This document shows positions 1 to 12,900 of a stretch of DNA of 64,000 nt, in pieces; positions within the stretch are counted from its first letter, which is position 1, and each line of letters opens with the position of its first letter. Source of the stretch: Haematobia irritans (lineage: Eukaryota > Arthropoda > Insecta > Diptera > Muscidae); the NCBI RefSeq assembly GCF_050003625.1, contig NC_134400.1, forward strand, positions 62,372,241 through 62,436,240. The letters run 5' to 3'. A model generated the notes under the pieces. The model did not search any database. It was given only the letters and a program-made list of their open reading frames with translations, and was not told where the DNA came from. The translations under genes and the position numbers were made by a program.

Positions 1-157
1 TAAAATTCCGCCCGTCCTAATTTATGACAGTTTATGTTTGTTTTATATATCCGACACATTACATTTTTTAACATCTAAACTTTCTATCTGATTAGCCCGA
101 CATTTTGATTTTTGTGTATTTTTCTTTTTTATATAGATTTAAATTTTATAAAATGCC

Positions 158-667
158 TATATCCCTTTCCGACCGTGTACGCACAATTGTGCGGGTAACT
201 TTAAGTCTCTATAATTTCTTTAATATATGACGTACTGCGATAAGAGCGGCAAAAAAATAATTGTGTATGCTCTCTCTTTGTCTAAGAATGTGAAGAACCG
301 TTATAAATATTTGCTTTTCATATTAATTTTGTAGTTTCAGCAGTGTACTTTGCGCATTTGTAAAAATGAGTGGAAGATGTAAGTTTGCAAATATATTAAA
401 ATTATTTAAATTGCGGAATATTTCATCAAATAAGTGTTTTCAATAAGAAAACATTTTAAATATTTAAATATTTAAATATTTTTACGTCCGGACTTTTACC
501 GGAATTTACCGGACTGCAACAATTGTACGTATCCTGAAAAAACAGGATACAGGATCAAACTGAACAAACTTAATAATTGAAAATGTTCTATGTACACATA
601 AATAACAGAATTCAAAAATTTAGGAAAATCTATCACGTGGATCGGCTATAGGTCGGAAAGGGATATA
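158..667. mobile_element. MITE with 17-bp inverted termini
   Basis: A perfect inverted repeat, TATATCCCTTTCCGACC at 158-174 and its complement at 651-667, brackets about 0.5 kb of AT-rich DNA. The target duplication is probably TA, but the terminal bases are themselves TATA and leave the exact boundary uncertain. Inside, a pyrimidine-rich acceptor-like stretch ending TTTCAG near 342 is followed by an ATG at 366 (M-S-G-R-C) and a GTAAGT donor-like site at 379, which could be the remains of the first exon of a parent transposase gene. No superfamily is assigned. Confidence 0.6.
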
Positions 668-874
668 GACCAATACCACGATTTTACTTCTTAAAATTCT
701 GGAAGCCTAATTATTTTTTTTCAAATTTTGTGCTTTTATAAATTCATATGCTGGAGATTGTTGTTATCTACCCATATTTTTATGTGGTCTCTATATAGTC
801 TTGTGTCGTATTTTAATTTATTGGCCTGAAATTAAAATGTAGTTAAAATTACAATTGGAATATTATTAAATTTA

Positions 875-1904
875 CACCCAGAATAAAGTGCCTTCGAAAC
901 TAAAGGAAAAAATGTTTATCAAATTAGTTTAGCCATTTTATTTCCATTGAGTTAAATGTTTGTGTGAAATAATAAAATGTACTTGTTTCAGTAAAAAAAT
1001 CCTAAACTGAAAGCAGTTAGGAATAGTTCATTAACTAGAATAAGGCATGGAATTTTACTAATACTGTTTTCTTCGTTGGGTATAAGAATTTACTACTGAA
1101 CAAGAAAATTTTATTCGCTGATAACAAAGCATTCGTAAAAATAAACAAAAACCTAACTAAACTCAAGTTTTCTCAAATTTAGTAAAATTTCTTATAAAAC
1201 GATAATACTGACTTCCTTTATTATAGAAAGCTTATCATACATACGAATAACACTTGGCATAGAAAAATATTTTAGTTCATTCGTACTACGGAGTTTCACT
1301 CCTTTCAAAACTTAAGGAAACACTTTTTTTAGAATATACGAAATTTTCCCATATTTCTTTTATCTACCTGTAATCGATATGTTTGCGCGTGGGTTGTTTT
1401 TGTTAGTTGGAATCGCGTTGTTATGGTATACAGAGAGATTGTTAAAAAATAATATAATAAATAACAAATAAAATATTTGTTATTTTAAATTAGTGAGAAA
1501 ATTTTTCGTTTTTTTTTTCAAAATTATTGAACATAAATAACAAACAATAACTCTATCAATGTTCGTGATGGTGTATAAAAAAAAGAAAACAGCAACAGAA
1601 TTACAACTCGTTCATTCGTCTTCATTTTGGAATCTTCAATTATCAGGTAACATTCATACAGTGACGCTAACCTTTTGTGAAAAAATTGGTTTATGATTTT
1701 TTATATTTGTAGGTATTGAAATTGTAAAAGGAGGACAAAATCGTTACGCAGCATCTTATTCAAATTGAAAGGAAAAAGAAGAAGAAAAACATTACGTTTT
1801 ACAGTTGGTAACTTTACATGGAAATTGGAAATAGTGGAATAATAAACTAATATTTCAAGGCCAGTCGATGCTGTTAATCCTTAATAAATATATTTAATAT
1901 ATTA
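875..1904 (+). mobile_element. Element M, copy 1 (5' part)
   Basis: The left terminus begins CACCCAG after a TA at 873-874. The same sequence recurs at 25287-28131, 56805-61148 and inverted at 35835-42062, which defines the family. No transposase is seen. A 66-bp stretch at 1647-1712 starts CAG|GTAA and ends TTTGTAG and is conserved as a possible intron in all four copies. At about 1905 the copy is interrupted by family A element 1. The expected right end of M does not resume after that element, so this copy is truncated. Confidence 0.75.
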
Positions 1905-3992
1905 ACAAGTATATACGGCCGTAAGTTCGGCCAGGCCGAAGCTTATGTACCCTCCATCATGGATTGCGTAGAAACTTCTTCTAAACACTGCCATCCAGAA
2001 TCGAATTACTTAAGTTGCGGTAACGCTTGCCGATGGCAAGGTATCTTAAAACCTCCTAACACCATCTTCTAAATTGTATGTAAGTCCATACGTGGTATAT
2101 ATTAAATCAAAAAAGATCGATCCAATACGTATATAATTCAGTTTGACAAAGTAGACATAAAATTTTTACAAAATTTTCTACAGAAATAAAATTTTAACAA
2201 AATTTTCTATAGAAATAAAATGTTCACAAAATTTTCTATAGAAATAAAAATTTTGACAAAATTTTCTATAGAAAGAAAATTTTGACAAAAATTTCTACAG
2301 AAATAAAATTTTAACAAAATTTTCTATAGAAATAAACTTTTGACAAAATTTTCTATAGAAATAAAATCGTGGTAGATTATTTTTGGCTCGAGTGGCAACC
2401 ATGATTATGAACCGAATAAAATTTGAACAAAATTTTCTATAGAAATAAAATTTTGACAAAATTTTCTATAGAAATAAAATTCTGACAATGATGAAAATTT
2501 TATTATGAACCGAATAAAATTTTGACAAAATTTTCTCTAGAAATAAAATTTTGACAAAATTTTCTATAGAAATAAAATTTTGGTAGATTATTTTTGGCTC
2601 TAGTGGCAACCATGATTATGAACCGATATGGACCAATTTTTGTGTGATTGGACCAATTTTGGTATGGTTGTTAGCGACCATATACTAACACCACGTTCTT
2701 AATTTGAACCGGATCGGATGAATTTTGCTCCACCAAGAGGCTCCGGAGGTCAAATCTGGAGAACGTTTTATATGGGGGCTATATATAATTATGGACCGAT
2801 ATGGACCAATTCTGCCACGGTTGTTAAAGATCATATACTAACACCATGTTCCAAATTACAACAGGATTGGATGAAATTTGCTTCTCTTGGAGACTTCGCA
2901 AGTCAAATCTGTATATCGGTTTATATGGGCGCTATATATAATTATGAACCGATGTGGACCAATTTTTGCACGGTTGTTAGAGATCATATACCAATACCAT
3001 GTACCAAATTTCAGCCGGATCGGATGCAATTTGCTTCTCTTTGAGGCTTCGCAAGCCAAATCTGGAGATCGGTTTATATGGGGTCTATATATAATTATGG
3101 ACCGATGTGGACCAATTTTTGCATGGTTGTTAGAGACCATATACCAACATCATGTACCAAATTTCAGCCGGATCGGATGAAATTTGCTTCTCTTTGAGGC
3201 TCCGCAAGCCAAATCTGGGGATCGGTTTATACGGGGGCTATATATAATTAAGGACCGATATGGACCAATTTTTGCATGGTTGTTAGAGACCATATACCAA
3301 CATCATGTACCAAATTTCGGCCGGATCGGATGAAATTTGCTTCTCTTTTAGGCTCCGCAAGCCAAATCTGGGGATCGGTTTATATGGGGGCTATATATAA
3401 TTATGGACCGATGTGGACCAATTTTTGCATGGTTGTTAGAGACCATATACGAACGCCATGTACCAAATTTCAGCCGGATCGGATGAAATTTGCTTCTGTT
3501 TTAGGCTCCGCAAGCCAAATCTGGGGATCGGTTTATATGGGGGCTATATATAATTATGGACCTATGTGAACCAATTTTTGCATGGTTGTTAGAGACCATA
3601 TACCAACACCATGTACCAAATTTCAGCCGGATCGGATGAAATATGCTTCTGTTAGAGGCTCCACAAGCCAAATCTGAGGGTCCCTTTATATGGGGGCTAT
3701 ACGTAAAAGTGGACCGATATGGCCCATTTGCAATACCATCCGACCTACATCGATAACAACTACTTGTGCCAAGTTTCAAGTCGATAGCTTGTTTCGTTCG
3801 GAAGTTAGCGTGATTTCAACAGACGGACGGACGGACGGACGGACGGAAGGACGGACGGACATGCTTAGATCGACTCAGAATTTCACCACGACCCAGAATA
3901 TATATACTTTATGGGGTCTTAGAGCAATATTTCGATGTGTTACAAACGGAATGACAAAGTTAATATACCCCCATCCTATGATGGAGGGTATA
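1905..3992 (+). mobile_element. Family A Helentron/DINE-1-like element, copy 1
   Basis: The order of parts is: a 5' block with the palindrome TTCGGCCAGGCCGAA and TACCCTCCA (1920-1955), a short-unit minisatellite, several diverged tandem units of about 155 bp containing GGGGGCTATATATAATTA (2640-3700), a (GGAC)n tract (about 3820-3860), a conserved block with ATCGACTCAGAATTTCACCA, and a 3' hairpin of CCATCCTATGATGG followed by AGGGTATA. This order (inverted repeat, tandem repeats, tetranucleotide microsatellite, terminal hairpin) matches what is known of Helentron-derived DINE-1 elements. Reading frames across the 155-bp units occur in all frames and are not genes. Assignment to Helentrons is inference. 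Confidence 0.65.
2155..2590 (+). repeat. Minisatellite, unit about 27 bp
   Basis: About fifteen diverged units of the type TTTTGACAAAATTTTC followed by TATAGAAATAAAA, interrupted once near 2370-2420 by the TTTTTGGCTCGAGTGGCAAC segment that also closes the array near 2595. The same minisatellite sits at the same relative place in family A copy 2 (26525-26800), so it is part of the element and not an independent array. Confidence 0.85.
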
Positions 3993-4371
3993 ATAAGATT
4001 AAGGGACTTGTAAGTTATATGAAAAGATGATGTACAGTGGGAGAAAAGATGATTCAATTTGTAAGAGGAAATTTCCCAAATGGTTTCTCCATAAGGAGTT
4101 AGCATAAATGGCCCAAAATTGAGTTATCTCTCCCAGCCAGATCTATACTAAAGGCTGTGGAAAGGTTCATTCGCCCGAACCGAAACATGTACAGTCCAGG
4201 CGTGTATAGATTTGTATCTGGCGTTTTCTCTTCAATAGCTCTATTAACCATGTTCCTTAATCTATATCAGTCCATAAAGCTCGAAAAATAATTGTATAAT
4301 TAGATATAATGCATTTGGACGTCAATTGCCTGTTTCGGTATCAGGCTAACATGAAATATAACAAACATAAC

Positions 4372-4458
4372 AATGTTTCGGCAATATCCAATAATATATA
4401 TGCTTCCTGCAAAACAGGTTTGGAACATATATTAGAGAAGCGATTTTTTTGGGTGCAC
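4372..4458 (+). mobile_element. Element Z, solitary right end
   Basis: About 90 bp match the right terminus of element Z (compare 51297-51391), including ATGTTTCGGCAATATCCAAT and the final GAAGCGATTTTTTTGGGTG. The rest of Z is absent. A CACG-rich repeat follows a few bases later. Confidence 0.65.
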
Positions 4459-4464
4459 ATGAGT

Positions 4465-4975
4465 GAAATTTCAAGACATTGCTCGTGACACGACAATTCT
4501 CGTGATAACGAGACTCGACAATTCTAGTTAGTTACGAACATTGTCCAGTTTCCCGAACATTCTCGTCATTCACGACAAATTTTGCGACTTGCGCGAATTC
4601 TTGTTATTCATGTCTAAGGAATTAGACATGAATTATCACGGAACCATTAGGGAGTAAAAAATAGCACAAGCAAAGTGTGACTCCAAAAGATGGACGCTAT
4701 TAAAATCGTGTGTATGTATTTTCTTTGAGAGCGTGATGTTTTTTGTGACGGCGAATTTTTGATTTTTTTTCGTGAGCGTGAATTATGTCGTGAATGAAAA
4801 TTTTTCCATGAGCGTGCATTTGTTGTGATTTTGTAGAAAGTTACTCACGCATATTCATAAACAGAATTTTCTTTTGACTTGCGTTTACGCATATTCAAGT
4901 GTATTGCATTGAATTTTTACACGACTCACGTGGTTCACGCGTATCATGACAACGTTGTTGCAGGTATATGGAGTT
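4465..4975. repeat. Degenerate CACG-rich repeat related to the hAT-like element at 23.2 kb
   Basis: The stretch is rich in variants of TTCACG and CGTGA (CTCGTGACACGACAATTCTC, ACTCACGTGGTTCACGCG) like the interior of 23229-23742. It also shares the phrase GTGAAATTTCA near its left edge with that element. Canonical hAT-like termini are not visible, so this is probably an old or truncated relative. Confidence 0.45.
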
Positions 4976-7098
4976 TTCACTGATGTCTTGACAACATTTG
5001 TAAATCTAGAGTATGCATGAACTTTTGATGGGCCCACAGTTTTTTTCATGTTTTTGTAGCCATTGCCGGACTTTGATGGGCCATTATAGCTAGCAAAGTC
5101 ATGCATAACAAATTCTAGTTCTCTTACAATATGCAATCCTATTATTGAAGAACTATCAGTAGTGACGTTCCTTGGTATGTTGATGACATCATATGATGAA
5201 CTGTTCAGTTTTCTCGTAGAGAGATACATGGCAATCAATTTACGGGTTAAATATAGTCGTAAACAGGTAATACAACCATTATGATGTGGCATCTGCAAAT
5301 CATGCCAAGATCATATCCTTTAGCCGAACATTAATATTTATGAGCAATCACCACATCTGTCTCATCACTTAATCAACATTTTTATTCGTTTAACATATAT
5401 GATATATGAAAAATCGAATCTATTTGCCCCGCAGATAGAAAAATCCCGCAATGGAAATCTAAGAGAACGATGCTTATCCCCTCCCGCCTAATTCAATGAA
5501 ATATTAAAGAAGATAAAGGTAAACATACACATAAAAACACAACAAAATGTTTCCCATGTATTCCAAGAAGGATTAAATCCTGAATAAATGGTCATTCCCT
5601 CTTCATTGCGTTCCCGGGGAAATCCTTCCATATGTACAAATTCGAGTATTTGCTTGAATGAATTACTCGCAGAAACGCATACCTAGCAGGATATGAACAG
5701 TAAGAAAATCTATTAGGGGTGGATTATGGCGTCCGGTCTACATAGTTTACACAGTTGCCCGAGGAATGTTGAATAACATTTAAGGGATTGAGTGAGATAT
5801 TGCTTCATTTTAGGATTTTTTGGTTTAGTAAATTCTTGTGATAGTCGACAATTGCAATGAAGCATGTCAATGGTTTTTGAATATTGATGCAATTTTAAGG
5901 AGATTACAGGCACACAATGATGCCGACCAACTACGTTTCAAGTATTGTTTGGTGTTTCTTTACAAATTGGATTAGCCGGATGGAAATAAGTTTGCCACAG
6001 AGACGGGGTATCAGTTGATGAGGTCACTGCAACGAATTAATTGTTCCGATGATTCATTGCTGAATAATGAAGGTAGCATTTGGTTAACATGTAAGTGCAT
6101 CGTGGAAGATGGTATTCCCATGACGAAGTGGTCGACCCAATCATATTCAACATGTTTAATATTCTTTCATTCAAGTGCATAATCCACAAATTATTCAATT
6201 GGCAAATAATCCACACACAATCACACCCAATAATCAAGGGATGCCAAATGAGAAATGTTTCGTATTGATGTCATATACCCCCATTTGCCGATATACTGCG
6301 ATATTCTCCTGACATTTATACTTGTAAACTTGAAATCTGCCATTACAATTCCCTTTAATGATCAGAAGTTCCAATTGAAAATGGATTTATGACTGAGAGT
6401 ACCTCGAACCTTTCGTTATAAGAGAAATAAAATCGTGCGATTTGCAATTCCAAATATCCAAAATGGCGGTATGGCTTCATATTTGAAAAATTATATTCCA
6501 ATAATGTGTTTCCTATGAACATGTTATTTTTTTTTTTCTTTCAAGCAATTTCCATGCAGGTTGCCACTAAATCGAAGTCGACATCCCAATGTCGAACCAT
6601 GAAATGAACATCTCGAATGTGTATGCATGGACACATTCCTTCAACAACGTTGTAGATACAAACAAAACAAACACAAAGATGCCAATATCGAGCGGTCTAA
6701 CAATTCCACTGACAATAGTCGAACTGTTGACAGAACAATGGGTGAGAGGTAAACCTGTCAGACTTAAATTGGCTGACACTGAGTATGCAATTGTGTTGCC
6801 GTGTTTATTCAAGTATTTAACAAGGATATCTCTATTTAGCGCCATCTGTTAATTTGATCCTTATTTATTTATACGATTCCCAGGAAAACACAATGAGAAC
6901 AACAAATACGTCAATTATGGATGTATGTGTTCATTACAAGTGCCCATGAAAGGCCAAACACAACAATGCTCATTTTGTGGTAAATAAGAAAAATGGGGAT
7001 ACTTTTAAATATTGATTTTCATAGACATTTTAATGCCTGCGGTTTTATTCTGTATGGTTTCTGTTTTTCAAAGTGTCGCTGAAGCAAAGAGCTTTTTA
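4976..7098. other. About 2.1 kb without recognised genes or repeats
   Basis: No transposon termini and no conserved coding motif were recognised. The longest open frames (137 codons on the minus strand at 4885-5298; overlapping frames of 87 and 92 codons on opposite strands at 6567-6852) show no motif I know, and the first runs into the CACG repeat. It is not detectably repeated elsewhere in the window, so it may be host intergenic or intronic DNA. Confidence 0.5.
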
Positions 7099-7727
7099 TA
7101 CCCTGCGCCACACTGTGGAACAGGGTATTATAAGTTAGTGCATATGTTTATATATAGGGTATACCCTAAACCGCATAGTGGTCATGGTATAATAACTTTG
7201 ATTATTAACCAATTTTGATGAAATTTGGTATTTGGCGGTTTTTTGGCACAAGGACAAACACTATTGAATTTTGGAAAAAATCGCATCAAATTTAGACACA
7301 GCTCCCATAAATATGTATCGCCCGATATCGATGAATGGGGTCAGAATGGGATCATTTGCTAACAGATCGGCGTCAAATATAATACCATACTTCAAGTGTG
7401 CCAAATTTCATTGAAATCGGTTCAGATTTAGATATAGCGCGCATATATGTATGTATCGGCCGATTTTGCCAAATGTGGCCATAAGACACTCATTTATCAA
7501 CCGATCTTACTCAAAGTTGGCCAAATCTTTTTTCCTATAGCACTCACTATATGTGCAATAAGCCAAATTCGGCCTAAACCCTTATTTATCAACCGGTCTT
7601 ACTCAAATTTGGCTTAATCTAATCTTCTATAGTACTGACTATATGTGAAAAATATCATCCAAATCGGTTCAGATTTAGATATAGCTCCCATATATATGTA
7701 ACGCCCGATTTTGAAAAAATGCCCCTA

Positions 7728-8615
7728 CACCGAAAGAATTCTCTTCGTTAATTTTACGAAGAATTCTTCATTAACTATTCTTCCTGAATTCTTCATTAAA
7801 ATAACGAAATTTTCATTCATTTTCGTAAATTTTACGAAGAAAATTTTACGAATATACGAAACTTCTACGAAACATTCTACATTAACTTTTCTTCGTAAAA
7901 AGTTCGTACTTTTAACGAAACTTTCTTCATATTTCATGAATTTTGTGAAGAAGTTTTTACGAATATTTTTCGAAACATTCTGCGTTAAAATTTCTTCATA
8001 AAAAGTACGAAACATTTTCTTTGAAATAACGAAGAAGTTTCATTGAAGTTGTAAAATTTCCGTTCGCGGCATTAAATTGTCTTTTATAATGTGCTTGAGT
8101 GTATTCCTTTATTCTATTTTTTATGCAAGTCTATGCTACTTCTCATTTGGGTGATAGCGCGCTATGAATAAAAGTGAAGCAATAAAACTAAAAATTATTC
8201 AAAAACTTAAGATGTAAAGTAGTGATGTCATTTTTCACACTTGCAACTACAACCAAATGCACTTTCGACTATAAATTTTTTTTCTAAAAGTTCGAACATT
8301 TTTCAGAAAAAAGTACGAAAGTTTTTCATAAAAAGTACGAACATTTTTCATAAAAACTACGAAAATTTTTCATAAAAAGTACGAAACATTTTCATAAAAA
8401 GAACGAAATTGTTTCATAAAAAGTATGAAGATTTTTCATAAAAAGTACGAATTTTTTTCTTACAAACTACGAAAATTTTGGAAGAACTTTTCTTCGTAAA
8501 AAGTACGAAATATTTCGTACTTTTAATGAAAAGTTTCTTTGGTTGTAAAACAATGACAAATTTCGTACTTTTAACGAAATTTTTCGTTCTTTTTACGAAG
8601 AAAATTCTTTCGGTG
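7728..8615. mobile_element. CAC-terminus element built of 22-bp palindromic repeats
   Basis: Termini are CACCGAAAGAATTCTCTTCG on the left and the complement of CACCGAAAGAATTTTCTTCG on the right, flanked on both sides by TA (7726-7727 and 8616-8617). The right half consists of tandem variants of TTTTTCATAAAAAGTACGAA, and the left half of related ACGAA and TTCGT motifs in both orientations. Overlapping 96-codon frames on both strands (7711-8015) come from this palindromic composition and are not taken as genes. The insertion splits a family B repeat. Confidence 0.85.
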
Positions 8616-8728
8616 TAATAACCTTAGTTTTGACCATAGTGGCCTCATTTATTAACCGATCTTACTCACATTCAGCACAAGTTAAAAATACAAAATATGA
8701 TCCAAATCGGTTCAGTTTTAGATATAGC

Positions 8729-9747
8729 TAGGGTTTTATTTTTCCCGGACTTTTTGCATTCCCGGGAAAGCGGGAATTTTTTTCGAATTTCCCGGTATCC
8801 CGGTCAAAGGGATGGGAAATACATTTAGACATTTGAATAAATTAGAAATAGCCTAAAGCTACGGCTATAAGGCGCTCTCTGGACAACTAACAATATATAT
8901 TATGTTGTTCTCTTACATCAGCCATAAATCATACAAAAATACGAAATATTTTGTAATACAAAACATTTTGACAGTGGTTAAGGCAGTCTCTTTCGGTATA
9001 GTTTTTTGTAACACTAAAAAACTGTTTGGAAATGAAAGAAACTTATTTCGATTTCACCATCGTTAGTCAATAAATGCACATGTTCAGTCAATATTCCCAA
9101 AAGGGAAACACTACCATGTAATACGACATTCACATTGCATTTCCAAAATCCACTTTAACTAGATTTCAGTTGTCGTATGCCCTATAAATAAGTGCTTTAA
9201 GCCCCAATTTTAAAAGATTTCAAGCCTAATGTGTATAAGGTATAAATTTGAAATTAAAGTAAGTATCTTTAAAAAGGTTGGAATTTTCTTATTTCATAAA
9301 AAAAAGCCTTGCAATAATTATGAAATTTTGAAAGTGTGCAATTGCCAACGTGGGTTACATAAGGTAAAATGTCCCGTTGTTTTTAAAGGTTTACTCAGTC
9401 TACCAGTCTATCGGAATGTACAGAAATATGACAATCATAAATTAGGAAGTGCAAACTTCTTTTTAACAATTGGGAGCCCGTTGGATTCTGGATAAGAACC
9501 CACGACTATGTATGTTCCACAAGGCAACTACTACGACTTGGTACCACAGTTATTCACATTACACTTCCAAAATCCACTTTAACTAGATTTCAACTGTCGT
9601 TTGCCATATAAAACCCTCTATTATACATAAAATATTGTAAAGAAAATTTTCCGGGAATTGCCGCACTTCATTCCCGGGAAAGCGGGAGCGAGAAAATAGC
9701 AATTTCCCGGAATTCCCGGGATCCCGTTCGCGGGAAAAAAAACCCTA
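8729..9747. mobile_element. hAT-like non-autonomous element, CCCGGG-rich ends
   Basis: Termini TAGGGTTTTATTTTTCCCG and the complement of TAGGGTTTTTTTTCCCG are followed inward by CCCGGGAAAGCGGGA motifs at both ends. The flanks GATATAGC (8721-8728) and GATAAAAC (9748-9755) form an imperfect 8-bp duplication, as expected of hAT transposons. A roughly 40-bp internal sequence containing CCACTTTAACTAGATTTCA occurs twice, near 9150 and 9572. The 88-codon frame at 9229-9495 has no recognisable motif, and no transposase remains. Confidence 0.75.
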
Positions 9748-9992
9748 GATAAAACTCCCACATATATGTATATCCCGTTTTCCAAAAATTTACCCCTTAT
9801 AACTTTATTTTCGACCATAATAGCCATATCTAGTAAACAATCTTACTCAAATTTAGCACACGGTAACCTTCTATTGTATCAACCAAACTTGGAAAATTTC
9901 ATCCATATCGGTTCAAATTTAGATATAGTTCCCATATATATGCATCGCTCGATTTTCCCAAATTTTGCCATAAGACTTTTATTTATTAACTA

Positions 9993-12900
9993 CAAACAAA
10001 AAAAAAATTGTAATTTCAATCACGAAAATCGCGGATTCAATCATTTTTTTAATTGAAATGTCTTCAATCACGAAGATGATAGTATCAATCACCCATTTTG
10101 ATTGAAAACCAACACGATTTTCAATTAAAAATTTAATTGAATTTTGTCACGGAATCAATTAATTGTGTGATTGAATCAATTAAAAACGTGATTGATTTTT
10201 AACATAAAATTCAATCACAGTTTTAATTGAATCAATTAAAATTTTAATTAATTTGGCGACAAAAATCAATCAACTATTTGATTCATTCAATTAAATAATT
10301 AATTGAAATTGGCTATAAATTTCGATAAAAAAAATTTATATATTGCGACCCCAAAATGGTATTTAGTTTTATTTGAAATAAAAGAAAATATGTGTTTCTT
10401 ATAAAACATATTTAATATTTTACTATTTTTTGAATTATGTAATAGACAAATAAATTTGGTTCTTGTCATTTGTGTTTTGTTCTAACATAACTTACAAATA
10501 CAATTACTATCAATAACAACTATAGGGTGAAAAAAATAAATTATATAAATCATTATCTTCCTTATAATAATAACCATGTTAGCATGTTCCTTCTAATATG
10601 TAGATGCGCCTAGATTTCCAATAAATCATCAGCCTGTAAGCTAAATTAGTTTTTTCTGAAAGTAAACAGAATAATTCGAATTTAATTTTGTTCAATTAAA
10701 AGTTAATTTTGTTAAACATTACCTGCATAGAATATCAAGTTCAATTCTTAGTTCCAGGTTGCAGATTTATAATCTTCTTTTGTAGTTGTAGTCTTTTAGC
10801 ATAAAAAGGTGTATTAAGGAGCTCGGTAATTTAATTTTAGTACAATTCCTTTCCAAAATTTCCACACATTGAAATCGTCTATTAAAACTCAAAGACAAAA
10901 ATAATGGCAAAACAATGTAACATTTGGTATTATGTTGATGATACTTTGCAAATTCTGGAAATAGAAAAAAATATAAATGGAAAATACATATTTTTATGAT
11001 TTTCGGATATTTTTCATATTTTTAAATCCTAAAGAAAGAACTTTTTTACCATTACATAATTCAGCTCATTAGTTTATATATCAGATATACTGCTCTCTAC
11101 TTGGGTTCAAACTGAAAAAGGCAGGTAAAACAAAAATGCAATTTAATGCCAACGCCACTTCGCAACTTCAAGGTGAATCTTCCAGAAACCCATAGCGCTC
11201 TTGGCTTTAAGAAAAATACACACAAAAAAATTTTTTTTGATTTCAATCACGAAAATCGCGGATTCAATCATTTTTTTAATTGAAATGTCTTCAATCACGG
11301 AAATGATAGTATCAATCACCCATTTTGATTGAAAACCAACACGATTTTCAATTAAAAATTTAATTGACTTTTGTAACGGAATCAATTAATTGTGTGATTG
11401 AATTAATTAAAAACGTGATTGATTTTTAACATAAAATTCAATCACAGTTTTAATTGAATCAATTAAAATTTTAATTAATTTCGCGACAAAAATTAATCAA
11501 CTATTTGATTCATTCAATTAAATAATTAATTGAAATTGGCTATAAATTTCAATCAAAAAATTTATATATTGCGCCCCCAAAATCGTATTTAGTTTTATTT
11601 GAAATAAAAGAAAATATGTGTTTCTTATAAAATATATTTAATATTTTATTATTTTTTGAATTATGCAATAGACAAATAAATTTGGTTCCTGTCATTTGTG
11701 TTTTGTTCTAACATAACTTACACATACAATTACTATCAATAACAACTATAGGGTGAAAAAATAGACTATATAAATCATTACCTTCCTTATCATAACAACC
11801 ATGTCAGCATGTTCCTTCTAATATGTAAATGCACCTAGATTTCCAATAACTCAGCAACCTGTAAGCTAAATTAGTTTTTCTGAAAGTAAACAGAATAATT
11901 CGAATTTAATTTTGTTCAATTAAAAGTTAATTTTGCTAAAACTTACCTGCATAGAATATCAAGTTAAATTCTTAGTTCCAGGTTGCAGATTTATAATCTT
12001 CTTTTGCAGTTGTAGTCTTCTAGCATAAAAAGGTGTATTAAGGAGCTCGGTAATTTAATTTTAGTACAATTCCTTTCCAAAATTTCCACACACTGAAATC
12101 GTCTATTAAAACTTGAACCAATCAAAGACAAAAATAATGGCAAAACAATGAAATATTTGGTATTATGTTTATGATACTTTGCAAATTCTGGAAATAGAAA
12201 AAATATAAATGGAAAATACATATTTTTATTATTTTCGGATATTTTTCATATTTTTAAATTCAAAAGAAAGAACTTTTTTACCGTTACATAATTCAGCTCA
12301 TTAGTTTATATATCAGATATACTGCTATCTACTTGGGTTCAAACTGAAAAAGGCAGGTAAAACAAAAATTCAATCTAATGCCAACGCTACTTCGCAACTT
12401 CAAGACCCATACCAACAAACCCACACCGTTCTTGGTTTTAAGAAAACTAGGAGTGAAAAAAATTATAATTTTAAAAGATCAATATGGTACCCACCTTTTG
12501 ATTGCAAACATATTCTTATATTCTTATATATTTGATAAAATGATGCAGTTGATAGATTGACCAATTTCACGAAATAAAATTGCTCACTAAAATAAATGAA
12601 TAAAAAATATATTATTTTACTTTGTTTAATGTAAACAGGCTTCAATAGAAAACGGTATTCACATTTCACAATGTCTTACCTTTAATAAACGTAGATTGTT
12701 CTTTACAATACCACAAAACACAAACACAGGTAATTTCTAATGCGTTCTGTCATATATTTTTTCAAACGTTTACCACGTGGCCATTTGTTGTTGCACACTT
12801 TATTTATTTCAACCCTTTGCTATGATTTGTTGTTGCGTTCAAAATATTTATGCACACATTTTGAATGCAGCAGACAGAATGTCGCCAATCATGTTTTTCA

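Noticed and set aside
4885..5298. 137-codon minus-strand frame
   Set aside because: Its C-terminal part overlaps the CACG repeat and no domain or splice structure supports it.
7711..8015. Two overlapping 96-codon frames on opposite strands
   Set aside because: They arise from the palindromic ACGAA/TTCGT composition of the element at 7728-8615.
9229..9495. 88-codon frame inside the hAT-like element
   Set aside because: No transposase motif or start context, and the AT-rich interior makes a frame of this length unremarkable.
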